A stretch of DNA of 64,000 bases, from NCBI GenBank assembly GCA_037074705.1, contig CM073591.1, positions 158,703,032 through 158,767,031 on the forward strand, written 5' to 3'. Below are positions 24,904 through 36,381 of the stretch, piece by piece. Position 1 is the stretch's first letter, and every line of letters starts with the position of its first letter. A program made the translations under genes and the position numbers. Below the pieces are notes generated by a model, which was not told where the DNA came from, searched no databases, and worked only from the letters and a program-made list of their open reading frames with translations. Source of the DNA: Zhengitettix transpicula. Lineage: Eukaryota > Arthropoda > Insecta > Orthoptera > Tetrigidae.

Positions 24904-25101
24904 TTAATTAGCCGCAAATAGACAAATTCGGGTGCCGTGGGAAGACACGGTATCGATGGCGTCGGTCTTGTCTGAATGTGTTAAAATATCGTGGCCAAAG
25001 ATTACTCTAGACAGACACAATATTTTAACCTGTACAATGGAATGCCGCGCCGGGGGTTCTTTTCGTTTCATCGAGTACCTGGGAAGCGAGCATTGATCCA
25101 C
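24904..25101 (-). pseudogene. Possible LTR-element reverse transcriptase scrap
   Basis: A minus-strand frame of 65 codons contains VIFGHDILTHSDKTDAI. This is reminiscent of the segment after motif YxDD in Ty3/gypsy reverse transcriptase, where a cysteine-bearing stretch is followed by VxFLGHxxS and then a DPxKTxAI motif. The upstream YxDD box itself is not seen and downstream sequence loses the resemblance. GC content is higher than the surroundings. It may be coincidence. Confidence 0.2.
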
Positions 25102-25109
25102 GCGAGACT

Positions 25110-26275
25110 CATATATATTTTCTTTAGTAAAATAAATTAAAATACATGAATAATAAAATAAAACAACCCCAATTAAATTTTCACACTTTTATACACTGAA
25201 ATATTCACCCGTTTTTCATTCGTTTACATCTTGTCACAATTACTTAGTCTACAGTAATTACTATTGATACGATATGGTTAGTATTCTATAATTTCTTTAA
25301 CGCGTTACTTACTACTTATTATATCATTATCATTTTTTTAATGTAGTGAATGTAGTGACAAAATAAATTGCTTCAATCGAAGATGAGTACTGAAAACTAT
25401 GAAATTTAATGAAAGAATCATAATGGAAAAATTTCAACCGAGTCTGGAATCGAACCTGGAACCTGCATCTCTTATCATCTGACCTACCCTGGTCTTTTTT
25501 CTGTCAAGTGCAAATTTTATCAGTCGATTTATAAACCTTGACCTACAAATGACTAAATCACATTCTTCACGCCATAGTTTTAGCACTTTTATTATTTTAG
25601 AAACCACTGACAATTGTAAATATGTTTTTAAATAGTTTAATAATTTTATAATCCCTTGCAAATGAATAATTATTAGCCACATATTAAATTTATTAGTTAA
25701 AATGACACAATTAACAAATGGTGATGTAATAATATCGTGTTGTAGGTGTAATAATGTAATGTCCACTTATATAGGTCAATCATGATGCTTTATGCTGCGC
25801 AAATAATTTGAAAATGACCAGTAAAGTAGAAAGTTTCCGACAAAGAAGAATGGCTATTGTGTAAATTGATCATAGGTACAATAATTTAATGCAATAACGG
25901 AAGTTTTACACTAAATATATATGGGAGAAACCATGATCGGATCAGAATCAGTCGCTCAGCCAAAGAGCTATCTCTGTTTTATGACTCAGCGCTCCTTCGA
26001 TATAAACCCTTCTGGGCGAGAGGGGAGGGGATACATATGGTACAGAAGTTTTCTAGATTAACAGATCGTAGCTTCTAGGCAAACATACCTCTGATAAATA
26101 TTTATCTAGTTCAAGTAAAGCTACAGATTCAGCGTCATGCCTTCATTGGAAGTGTTTAATTTATTTGCAAGTTTCTATTACGTAATTTTTGAACATACTG
26201 ATGTTTAAATGGTGGTTGTATATCGTAATAGGCAAGATGTTCATGAAATTTAAATAGTTACCTGTCATTGTCTTG
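25110..26275. other. Unassigned AT-rich sequence
   Basis: Nothing confidently recognised. A G-rich stretch near 25990-26030 (ACCCTTCTGGGCGAGAGGGG) recalls the interior of the Helitron-like elements at 7-8 kb but is too short to assign. Confidence 0.4.
25437..25490 (-). repeat. tRNA-like B-box fragment, possible SINE scrap
   Basis: The minus strand reads CAGGTTCCAGGTTCGATTCC, an exact B-box type element (GGTTCGATTCC), about 30 bases after a weak A-box-like GGTAGGTCAGATGATAAG. A full cloverleaf cannot be folded, so it is not a tRNA gene. A tRNA-derived SINE remnant is the likeliest explanation. Confidence 0.3.
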
Positions 26276-26277
26276 TC

Positions 26278-26421
26278 ATCGGAAGGGCGGCGTGAGACAT
26301 GTACCGAGTGCCTGATGTAGGCGAATGCCGGGTAAGATCCTTATAATATATTGTGAAGGCCTTGCTTACCTTTCTCTCCGTTCCGCATTACTCCTGTCAA
26401 ATTCTTTCCTATGCTATTAAA
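26278..26421 (+). mobile_element. SINE-like fragment (3' part)
   Basis: A decayed copy of the same family as 11163-11726. Shared tracts include CGGAAGGGCGGCG, TAGGCGAATGCCGGGTA, TCCGCATTAC and TTCTTTCCTATGCTATTAA, ending in an ATAAATAAATAAA tail. Both ends are truncated or eroded. Confidence 0.65.
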
Positions 26422-26429
26422 TAAATAAA

Positions 26430-27622
26430 TAAAATAATGTAATGTGCCAACGTTTAAAAAGGTACATACAGAACTGTCGTGGACGGCCTGCTCAGCCTTA
26501 AAGTTTCGCTAGTTAAATATTTCATTGCTGAATTTTTATTTTCTCTCAATAAATACTTTGTAATGATGCGTCCTTTACTTGCATTAACAATACGATTAAT
26601 TTTAGTAATTAAGGACGGAATACGAATTGTACGTCGAGATTATAAGAAAGTGAAGTGAATTATTGTCAATAAAAGTAACGTTTACAGGGTTTTCATGAAG
26701 AAAACGTAAAATAACGTTGAGAGGTTGAAGTGGAAAGTATAGGGTTACTTTTAGCGAGGAGACGTGGATAACTATTACGATAAATAGGAGAATTACAGAA
26801 GACTTTTTTCAATACAGTCAGATAATACAGAATTATATTAACTTTCCGTTACTAGATTTTGTTTATATGCCAATAAATTTAATTTTGCGAAAATTAACGA
26901 TAAGTAAGCCACAGAAAAGAGTTCATGTTTTTTAAATACTTAAAGCAGAATTTGTATTTTTGTACGCAGGAAAGTTATTTCTTTGTAATTAAATATTTGG
27001 TACGTTCTTTAACGTTCATAACATTTTTACTCAACTGATTCAGTTCGAGAGGGTGGTGGGGGAGATGCGAGCTCTTGATCCTCTCGGACTCACGTCATCT
27101 TTAACTGAGTGATTCAGTTGGGATCAGAAAAGCTAATTCTCTTTTCTTCCGAGTAAAATCTCGCTTGTGGAGGAAACTCTTTGAATCAGCTCTCAAGCGG
27201 GTCGCCCGTCTCTAAGACTAAAGGCTATCAAACTGAATATACGTATTTTATCACCAGGAACAGAACGGTTTATTCAAAAAATTCAGTTTGAAATGGATCC
27301 GTTTCGCATCCTATTTGTACCATGTCAAGTATTGGCTCTACTGAATATAATATATGAAAATATATGAAGAAAACTTATTTGATTTTCAATGTTACATATC
27401 ATGAAACATATTTACTATACACAATGCGATTTCAGATTACAGAAAAAATTACAAGCATACAATTTTTTTGAAAATTTCATACAATATCAAAATGGTAATA
27501 AAAATACTAAGATAAATTCACATATTTAAAATTTTCATACACTTATCGTGTTATTTCAGTCTCTTACAATAATTTTGCCGTATCATTACTTTTTTATATA
27601 TATAATACTACTTACTAACAAA
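26430..27622. other. Unassigned sequence
   Basis: No gene recognised. A GC-richer stretch at about 27030-27220 contains two copies of a GATTCAGTT motif and G-rich tracts but has no family I can name. Confidence 0.4.
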
Positions 27623-27627
27623 TCATA
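27623..27627. repeat. 5-bp target duplication, left (TCATA)
   Basis: TCATA directly before the left inverted terminus, matching 30113-30117. Confidence 0.65.
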
Positions 27628-28183
27628 AGGGGAGACTGGGGCTAGTTGGCATAAGGGTTATGTTGACATTGTAGTTCTTAACAATCCTACGGACTCTTGG
27701 GCGCTGTTGTTGACAAAACTTGATATTTAGAGCAAGGTCCACCTGCCAAATGATTTCCAGTATAATGGTGACTGTCGTTCGTTCAGTACAAAGGTAAACT
27801 AATTTTGTCACAAATAAGTTAAATTTTGAAATTCGATTTATTTCTTCTACTGTCATATGATTGGATGATAAAGTCAAGTTCTACGTGGATTTAAAATTAC
27901 TGGGTTGTGAGTTATCAACACATTTGTTGTTTTCAAATGTAGCCCATCACCTGTATTTGTTTTTTTGGAAAAATCATGTAGGGGTTAGTTGGTATTAAGA
28001 AGTTAATTGACACAGGGAGTCATAAGTATTCCAACCTACCCTATCTGTGCCAACTAATCCCACACGGTTTTATTTGTAGGGATTTCCCAACTTCTAGGTG
28101 AGAAGAGACTCAGGAATAATTTCTTGTTGTAGTTATTCTTTTTCTAGAAACATAAGGAAATTTCAACGTAATCGAAGCAAACA

Positions 28184-28606
28184 GTGAAGTGGAAGAATAC
28201 TGCGAAAGTCAATAAAACAAATGTTGACGGAATAAAGACTACAGCGCGCTCAAAGAAAAGAAGATTTAGAGCTCAACTGAAGAATCAACAAACGATGAGT
28301 CAGAAAATATCAGTATCGCAAAAAGTGAAGATACTCATGTGTCTGAAACTTTCAGCGGACAGACGAACTTGACGATGAACAGCTAACGTTACCCAACACA
28401 ACTTTCACTCCTACAGATATAAGAAGATCACAAAGGTCATTTCTGGATGACAACAACGGAAAAAAATTCAATAACATTGGAGATTGTCGTCACAAACAGA
28501 CTAAATGTGGAATAACAAGAAATGTGGGTAGAATAAAGATTGAGTCTCCGGTCGTGATCTCACTACAGCCACCTCTTTACAATGTCTCTATGTGCAGGCC
28601 GTGTAC
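28184..28606 (+). pseudogene. Remnant reading frame inside the DNA transposon
   Basis: Plus-strand frames with protein-like composition run up to the LINE insertion. One reads ENISIAKSEDTHVSETF, and after a one-base shift the next reads DELDDEQLTLPNTTFTPTD then IRRSQRSFLDDNN and ends at a stop at about 28606-28608. The mix of acidic and basic residues suggests the tail of a DNA-binding or transposase protein, but I see no DDE/D catalytic motif. It may be all that is left of the transposase gene. Confidence 0.35.
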
Positions 28607-28607
28607 T

Positions 28608-29690
28608 TAGATAGATAGATTTATTCACCATTAGCCCTCTAAAGAGGAAATAGGATTCGTCACAAATGTACAGTAGATAAATTGCATATAAACTTATAAT
28701 ACACAAAAACACACACAAAAATTCATATCTGTTTATATTAGTCTAGTCACTACAATCATACACACTATTTTTAGGAAACACGCACACGACACAAATCACT
28801 TCCTGGTATTAATCTCCTGTCGCTAGGTACGGAGGGATGTCGTCATAGATATTTACTAAAACAGAAAGCAGAGGCAGGAAAACAGAACCAAAAGGGGAAA
28901 ACTGGACAAACTATTTACATATTTATAGCATATTCGGCAATTTTGTAGGCAAGGCAGTTCAACGAATGTCAGACCGATTCAAAAATTCGTGTACGGAGTA
29001 ATAAGTTCCATTGACAAGGTAAGTTTTACACTCCTTTACGAATAAGTTGTAGTTGTTGATGTTCTTTACATGATCAGGAAGGCTGTTAAATAGTGCGATA
29101 CCGGAATAATGAACGCTAGACTCATAGAGACTGAGGCTGTGCTTGTCAGACCTAAGAACTGAACGGTTTCTTGTGTCATAGCCATGATTGTCCCCGTTAC
29201 TTGCAAAAAGGTTCATGTTGCGTTTAACAAATTTTAGTATTTCTAATATGTAAGCGCTAGGTAGAGTCAGAATATGGAGTCTTTTGAACAGCGGCCTGCA
29301 GCTTTCTCTAGCATCTGAATCTGATATAATTCTAATGGCTCGTTTTTGCAGTTTGAAGACATCCACACTACGAGAACAATTGCCCCAGTTGGCAATACCG
29401 TAACACATATGTGAATGAAAGTAGGCAAAGTAGACTAGTGAAGCAGTTTTGGTATCAACTTGTTGCGTCAATAGTCTCAATGAGTAACAAACAGAACTAA
29501 GTTTGCGCACGAGGCGATCAATGTGCAAGTTCCATTTTAATTTCATGTCGACTTGCAAGCCGAGGAAAGTCGCATGATCAGAGAACTTATCCGTTACGAT
29601 GTTGTTGGTTTCTGTTGTAAAACGAACTAACTTAGTTTCCTGTACATTGTGTCTAGCGTATTCATGATGGTAATTTGTTTGATTATTTTA
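28608..29690 (-). mobile_element. Nested, 5'-truncated LINE (CR1/Daphne-like 3' end)
   Basis: A minus-strand LINE 3' end with its ORF2 tail (28959-29676), a 3' untranslated region of about 330 bp, and a terminal run of short tetranucleotide repeats (plus strand TAGATAGATAGATTTA, about 28607-28622). Such short-repeat 3' tails, rather than poly(A), are typical of CR1-type LINEs. It is truncated on the 5' side near 29680. It sits within the DNA transposon and so is the younger insertion. Confidence 0.8.
28959..29676 (-). pseudogene. LINE ORF2 C-terminal fragment, CR1/Daphne-like
   Basis: An open stretch of nearly 240 codons on the minus strand (a Met-initiated part of 199 codons at 28959-29558, extending upstream in frame to about 29676). 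It starts with ETKLVRFTTETNNIV and FLGLQVDMKLKWNLHIDRL, the end of the reverse transcriptase palm. It continues through the thumb (FHSHMCYGIANWGNCS, FKLQKRAIRIISDSDARE, PLFKRLHILTLPSAYI) and ends with YHDTRNR-type and YLVNGTYYSVHEFLN segments before the stop. The catalytic YADD lies upstream and is absent. The lack of stops makes this the best-preserved coding stretch in the window, so the insertion is fairly young. No own promoter or start. Confidence 0.85.
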
Positions 29691-30112
29691 CACCTTAACT
29701 TCTATTTTTTTAATTATCTTTGGTTCATTCAATTGTGTTACTTCAGTTTTGTTATTTTATTTTAGCTTACCTATCTTTAAAGTAGTCCTCATGTACTCTT
29801 CTGATAGAGGTTGTGCGTTTAATATATTTTTTTGCGTTCAAAATATTGAGTAGCGACGGGAAAAATTAATTTTTTTATGAATGCCAATATAGCCCACAGT
29901 CTACGCCAACTAGCCCCAACGAGGGACATGTTGGCATAGTTTGATTTCACATATTTTATAAAAAGGAGAATAAATTTTGGTACAATTATCAATGGATTTA
30001 GAGGCATAAGATATGTATAATACACAATTATTTACGAATCTCGTTATATCTTTATAAAAAAAATAGAAAAATCAAAAACTATAAACTACGCCAACTACCC
30101 CCAGTCTCCCCT

Positions 30113-30117
30113 TCATA
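30113..30117. repeat. 5-bp target duplication, right (TCATA)
   Basis: TCATA directly after the right inverted terminus. Confidence 0.65.
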
Positions 30118-33100
30118 ATTCTATAAGCTGACGGATGCCAGACGGACTAGTAGCAAGAGACATGATCACGTAAAAACAAAATAAGAAAAATGAATAGATA
30201 TTGCTCATTCCTAAATTGGTCTAAAACGTAGAGATGAGAATATAATACGTCTTTATAAAATATAATAATTAAAAGAAATAGCGAAATAGAGACAAATTAA
30301 GTGATGATATAAATACCAAGTAAATTAACACTATCTCGAATCGGTAAGCAGTATGCAAACACATAATTATATCTTCAGTTTTATTTCCCCAAAAATCTTC
30401 ACAATTTATAAAACTTATGGAGTGGTCAAGAGTGGGTAAATGATCCTTAACATGACAATCATTGAGGATGACAGTACTTTAAACGTTAGATTAAAAACTA
30501 TATGAAATTTGTTGAAATAATTATCGCTGAACGGCGAACGTGAAATATTGCCCCTTTATCACTAAAACAATTTTAATTACAACGTTAATCAAAATCAACA
30601 AAAATAAAAATATTATTATTAATACCAGTCCAATTTACCTAAACAATGCAACCAGATTTATTTTTAAAAACTTTATTCTTTATAGTGGTTTAATATATAT
30701 TAATTAAAAAACCTAAGTTCGTAGTAAAGAGAACTCGGATTGCGTAGTTTCCAATCTGTTGAAACGAAGACTCTAAGAAGGGGACGCCTTTTCATCGTTA
30801 CTGGGATGGGAAGATTTTGTCTGAGCAGCGACCAGGACGTCATACTAAATTCTGTTTGGGAAGTGAATTACTGGCAGGAGGCGAGCAATTCTTGATGAAG
30901 CGTCTGGGATAAAACTTGTCGCGATAAGACAGGTCTGGCGCTTTTCCTCGTCAGCCAAGCTACTCTTTAGTTCTCTCGTAAAGCCTTTTCTGCTTCACCA
31001 AATCCGGGAAGCAATGTTATAAGGAAATATTCTTCTGCCATTCGCTTCACTGGATGTGGTTTGATTAAATTAAAAGACATCTGAGTCGCACAAAGTGAAG
31101 TATTTTGTCTTAATTCGAACGGAGACTGAAAGAATAGTCTGTCATATTTGAATCGATATTTTTATAAGAATACGTACGCGCTATATAATTAGTTTCCTGA
31201 GATTAGGAAAATAATGAGATCATGCAACGCCAAATCAAAAATCTTTCTAAATGGTACATTTTAATTTTAACATATTTTTATTACTTAATAAAATTATTAA
31301 ATTATTTTTCATAAATAAATTTACGTTAAAACGTTTTCATCTTTGAATATAATAATTAAGACTTAGAGACGTCAGTTGTTATGATATAATAATGAAATGG
31401 ATAACGGTTGTTAGATTTCGGTGTTACAACTAATAGAAGGGAATATTAACCAACTATTTACACAAAAGTTGGTAAACCGAATGTCTATTTACTTTTCCGA
31501 AAACAAACAAAACGCACTTCAATGTTTTTTAGAAAAAAAAATGGCATAATTTATTATAATTATTCGTCAATAAAAATTATAAAACTTAAAATTTAATTTT
31601 TGTAAACGCAGAAACAAAACAAATATTAAGTTTTACCATCAGTAGAAGAGCTTTAATCGAGAAAGTACTGAGACAAATTAATTTTTCAGGAACAATTAAA
31701 CTAGACTAGTGAGACAGTTTGTCATAAATTCTGACATCACTACTGGCCGCCAGGTGTCCCGTCACCGTAAAATGAAGAAATTAGTCGCAGTTTTGTCAGT
31801 TTCACTATGGACCGTAAAAAATAATGTCTTCCAAAATTCCAATAAATTACGATATGCCTAAATAATCCTATCAGTGAGTTTATCACGTAGCGTTAAATAC
31901 GCATGAAACATAGTTTTTAGTTCATCGCAAGTAAATTTTATAATAGCGGCACACAAAACTTTTGCAGTCATAAAATTCTGCAGGAAATCCTACTGAAATT
32001 GTAATTGAATAACGACCGCTTTAGCTTTTGTTAAAGTAGTACGCTTTATTATTCATAGTATCTATTAATCGTCATGGAGGAATTAATTTTAAACGGCCGT
32101 TAGTTAAAAATCTATAAAATTTAGTAAAATATATATTAAATTGAGTGGAAGTAAATTGTTGAAACAATACATTAAATTACAGTTTCTTAAGTGAACAATA
32201 CGCTTCACGGCACGAAACATTCATCCTACGAAAGAAAAAAACTCAAATACTGAAAGCTGGTCACTTCCGCAGAGCTACGCGAAATAAGTTATGACCTCAA
32301 TGCGCGTATCGAACAAACAGGAACAAAAACTCACTCTTGTAGGACGTAACACAACGCAAATGAACGCTTGCTAAGCCAATTTTGCTTTGTTGCCTTATAA
32401 TACATTCAACGCTTTGCAAGTACTGGTAATTATACACATCTTTGAGCAGTAATCTCTGTTCGTCTATTACTATGAGATTTTTACATTACGTAACTCTTTC
32501 CTTTCAGTTAGTTTTAAATTAGAAGAACGAAAAAAAAATTAATGCTAACAGTTATATTTATCTGACCCTTTTAAATAAATGAAACAACATTGGCATTTAC
32601 ATTTACTATGGATAAAACTTTAAATCATTATTATAAGAAAACATTCAGACAGACACGATGTTTCATCCATAATTTTTAGGGACTACGCAGGTGTTGTACG
32701 AGTCAATTAAATGATGTAATTTCAAATATATACCTCCGGATAGCTTTGTAAATATAACAATCAATTCGTACCATAATTTTCGTGAGAAAATCGCAACGTA
32801 GAAATTTATGCTCCTCTACATTTCATGTAAGGAATTTAACAAAATGGTATTATAAATTATCATGTTTGTAAAATTATGTTATCTTAGAATTTTTAGATTA
32901 TGAATTTGAAATTATATCATTGAATTTAATTTTACAACACTTAAAGAAGTACCAAAATATTATGGATGAAATGTTGTGTCTGTTTTTATATTTTTTCTTA
33001 TACAATGTTTTAAATTTTTATTCTTAACAAATTTCTGCCTTAATAGGCTGATGTTTTTTCATTTGTAATTAATGTTAACTAATAACAAATTCAGCGATTT

Positions 33101-33765
33101 TCAATTCCTTATTTCATGCAATTTCTCGTTTTTCTATTTTTCCTTTTTTTATGTATAGTATTTTATAATGAAAATAGCCTATATATGGTTAAGGACGCAA
33201 GTATATTCGTTTAGAATTGGTTCTATACATTTACCTCTTTGTCAAAATAAATATTTCCACGACATTCACAAGATGACGATACCGCGAATTGTAATTTTCA
33301 AAACTATATAAAATGATGTCGTAAATAGTATAGAAGTGTAATAAAGTCACACGGAATGCTTGTGAAGATAAGACTGAAACATTATGAAATCCTTATTTTT
33401 GTTAATAATTTAACATTTAAAATGAAAATAGAAACGGGAAAGAAATCGTCTCCGAATATTTCAGTGAATGAAGGCATCATGAAATGAGGACAAGTATGAA
33501 GTGTATATTCCATAGGCTCAAACTACTGTTGAAGGGGATTGCGAAAGAAATAAAGCGGAAAGTATTGGAACAATGAAAAGCTCAACTGAGGACAGAACTC
33601 GATGGAAATATTCACAGTTACAGACATGCGGAACGAAGGTAGATTTTCTTCTGAGGCAACCACTTTACAAGAAATAATGTCGGGGTATTCGATTATTTAG
33701 GAAAATGACTATTATTCCAAATACCAGAAGGTGAATTATTATATAAAATGGTTTTTTCTTTTACA
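30118..33765. other. Unassigned AT-rich sequence
   Basis: No recognised gene in 3.6 kb. A GC-richer patch at about 30730-31020 has no open frame longer than 60 codons and no family resemblance. Confidence 0.45.
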
Positions 33766-33768
33766 ATT

Positions 33769-34110
33769 TTACTAGCTGGGCGAAAACGTCACTTGTTTGA
33801 ACGTTTACATTGTCCGCCCCCAACCATAATTAACTGAAGGTTAAATCAAGTCAAAAATTCTGGTTAGAATTCAAAATACTTCGGTACCCTAACAGAGGCC
33901 AATATATTCACGCAACATAGAGATAGCCTAAAACATTTCACGTGCCTAATATAGTCCTACTGTAGTTAAGAATTAGTCCCTGTACCTTAATAGAGTAATA
34001 AATTGTCCGGGAACTTTATTCGAGGCTAAAATAATCCTAGATTCTTAAGAAAGAAAAAAAATGCTCTCTGTAATTTAAGAAAGGCAAAATAGTAGTCCGT
34101 TTCCTCCTCC
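33769..34110 (-). mobile_element. Helitron-like 3' end fragment
   Basis: On the plus strand ACTAGCTGGGCGAAAACGTC is the complement of a Helitron-type terminus (GCCCAGCTAG followed by T). The adjoining 330 bp has loosely repeated AATAGTCC and CCTGTACCTTAATAGAG-type phrases. The 5' end is not found. Confidence 0.4.
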
Positions 34111-34114
34111 AAAA

Positions 34115-35340
34115 TTGATACATCACCCCAATCTAATTACAAATTATTAATTAAATATATCAATTTTTGACGAGGAAACTAAATTAAAATTAAATACTAT
34201 ATATCAGATTCTATAAATCAATTTGAATAAAATTTATCACAGTTTGCTTTTTCAATGTTTAATTTTTATATTGTTATAATTTCGAATTCTAAAATGTTTC
34301 CATTTTTAACCGTACCCAACAATGTATATTAATTTTTACTGGTCGTTCTCGTTTTAAATTTTACATTTCGGCCATCGCAGTCAGCATAAAATGACATGCC
34401 CATCATAATTTTGTAAGTCTAACAAAATTTATAACTTAAAAATGTTATTATAATCATTGTAATTGCTTTGTTCTTTTTGTAATTTTAAACTTTAGCCTGA
34501 TGAGGTCGGAAATTAAGCAATTAAATGTTAATTAAATTAATAAATTCTTTTTTCTGACGTAAAATTGGCTGATGTTTATTTATTTATTCTATTCTTTAAA
34601 TTAGTATACCTGTAGAAATTGACACAGACTCCTCTGATATCACAACGTGTTAATATAACATCAAAACATAAATCTAGTTTTGCTTCTTTCTCTTTCTTCT
34701 TTATAAATTTGTTGGATAAAACCAAAAATTAATAAAACTTCTTTACTAGAAAAACAGTTAAACTGATGGAGTAAGTAGTTCTAGCAACGAACCTTCATTT
34801 AAGAATATATTTCAAGGCAAGCGCTTCATGGCAGAGCCAAGCTGTATTTTTACCAAGATAGGGGTGGCGCTATAATGGCAGTAAAGCAGGATTTATAAGG
34901 TCGTTCGTCCTACGTTCATTAACATGTATAAGCCATACATAAGGTGCCACCTGCAAACTGTAGCATTTTGCATAGGGCATGTTGGTTTATGGTCGTTTTA
35001 TGAACGTAGATTTGCTTTTCATATTATATCACAATTATTATTCGCAGATACTTATCCTTTTTTAATTAATTAAATACAGTTAATGCAGTAATGCTTTATA
35101 AAGAAACTATATTTGACTTCAATATGTTGACACATTAAATCTATCGCTCTACTAATCCTGATACAAACTGGCAATTTAGTATATTGGAATGATAATTAAA
35201 GGCAATTAAATAATCAATTATTAAACAATTGAAATAAATTATTATCGGCGAGAACACAAATTCAATAATGGCAAAGAATACATATACAAGCGGGTCTTTG
35301 TCGTTGGAGAGCGTATAAGCTACGGGGCACAACAGTCGGA
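34115..35340. other. Unassigned AT-rich sequence
   Basis: No gene recognised. Frames of 62-94 codons on the minus strand at 35141-35568 overlap the hairpin and LTR and are not supported. Confidence 0.45.
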
Positions 35341-35346
35341 CACAAT

Positions 35347-35436
35347 TTCAGTGGCTCAACTGTACTCCACGAGATTTTGTATCCAACTAAGTAGAGTTGG
35401 ATACAAAATCTCGTGGAGTACAGTTGAGCCACTGAA
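35347..35436. repeat. Perfect 42-bp-arm hairpin, 6-nt loop
   Basis: Arms 35347-35388 and 35395-35436 are exact reverse complements over 42 bp, separated only by AAGTAG. The left arm starts TTCAGTGGCTCAACTG. It marks the left side of the LTR sequence that follows. Confidence 0.97.
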
Positions 35437-36369
35437 CAATGATATAGGGAGAAACGTTGAAAATTTGTTAAATAGTACAGAACATTGGGAAACCAAAGCA
35501 AATTGAGTCTGGTAGTGGCGTGGAACTTCGGAGAAGGAGAGAACAACGTTTTGTTTGCTCGTAATCAAAAAAACTAGAGCGACAATCTTGGCTGGAGAGA
35601 TAGGTTCAAAGTAAAAGTCAGCAGATATCGGCGGGACAGCAGTATTTTTCGGAAAAATTGTGTCTGGTGAATGATACCAGAGCTTTGCAAAGTGAATTAA
35701 AAATTAAATTCAGTGAACAATGGCCTGTTATGTGTACAGTGAAAAGTGTATTATAAAATCCCAATTATTGCCTGGTACCGGTACAAACTGTAAGTAAAGA
35801 GAAACTTTCTAAATTCATGCTATGTAAACGTTGAATAAGGATAGATCGTCAGATTTCGGTTTCAATTTCATTTATGTTGTTTAATTCTAATAAAATTTTG
35901 AATGCTATAAAAAAATTGATTGTTAATTTTGTATAGTAGGAAAAGTTATTGTTCTTTGTTTAAAAGGTCCAATTAATAGCCCTGAGACGAGAGTAAAGGA
36001 CATTGTATAATAATAAAAATATTAATGTAAAAATTACAGCAAGAAAATTTGTTATTATAAATTACAATAAACCAATGGTTTTAGAGATTTAAACCCTTGT
36101 GATTATTTCAACAGCCTTTCGTTAAAATAATTTAATAATAAATTCATCCACTTAATTAATTAGAATCTTTTGTATATTACATAAATAACGCCATAACGTG
36201 GGCCAATTCAATAATTATTACATTTTGTTTACTACATTTTGGCGTCCTCAACGTGAGGCTAATTCATATTGAATATAATTTAAAGTTGTGTATTACATTT
36301 TTGGCGTGCCAACGTGAGGCAAAATAATTATAAATTCACCAATTTAATATTCAAATGTTGATTATTACA
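35437..36369 (+). mobile_element. LTR, family copy c (5' end not intact)
   Basis: LTR-family sequence running from the hairpin to TTATTACA at 36369. Landmarks are ACTGTAAGTAAAG (about 35788), TGTAAACGTTG, GTCAGATTTCGG (35848) and CCCTGAG (35980-35986). No TGTAATG-type start is seen, so the 5' end was lost or rearranged at the hairpin. The 3' edge carries three primer-binding-site-like modules (see next feature), then a 12-bp AT tract shared with copy d. Confidence 0.7.
36186..36369 (+). repeat. Three primer-binding-site-like modules in copy c
   Basis: Cores: AACGCCATAACGTGGGC (ends 36203), TGGCGTCCTCAACGTGAGGC (36240-36259) and TGGCGTGCCAACGTGAGGC (36302-36320), each later followed by an ACTACA or ATTACA. 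Spacing of the CAACG core is 55 then 61 bp. Confidence 0.8.
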
Positions 36370-36381
36370 ATATATATATAT
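36370..36381. repeat. Short (AT)n between LTR copies c and d
   Basis: 12 bp of AT repeats separate the two LTRs, so both appear to use the same AT target. Confidence 0.9.

Larger units (their letters stand above)
27628..30112. mobile_element. DNA transposon with inverted termini and nested LINE
   Basis: The termini 27628-27653 and 30087-30112 are inverted copies of about 26 bp: AGGGGAGACTGGGG, then C or G, then TAGTTGGC. They are flanked by the 5-bp direct repeat TCATA. If the first A is excluded, the duplication reads differently, so the exact end is uncertain by one or two bases. Shorter copies of the GCCAACTAGCCCC-type motif recur near both ends. The LINE inserted at about 28608-29690 splits it. 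Without that insertion the element is about 1.4 kb. Superfamily not assigned, because neither terminus nor duplication length matches one I know well. Confidence 0.75.

Noticed and set aside
25437..25490. tRNA gene on the minus strand
   Set aside because: The B box is good but no acceptor or anticodon stem can be formed. Kept only as a possible SINE scrap.
27030..27120. Paired GATTCAGTT words as inverted termini
   Set aside because: Too short and not flanked by a duplication. No element body between them.
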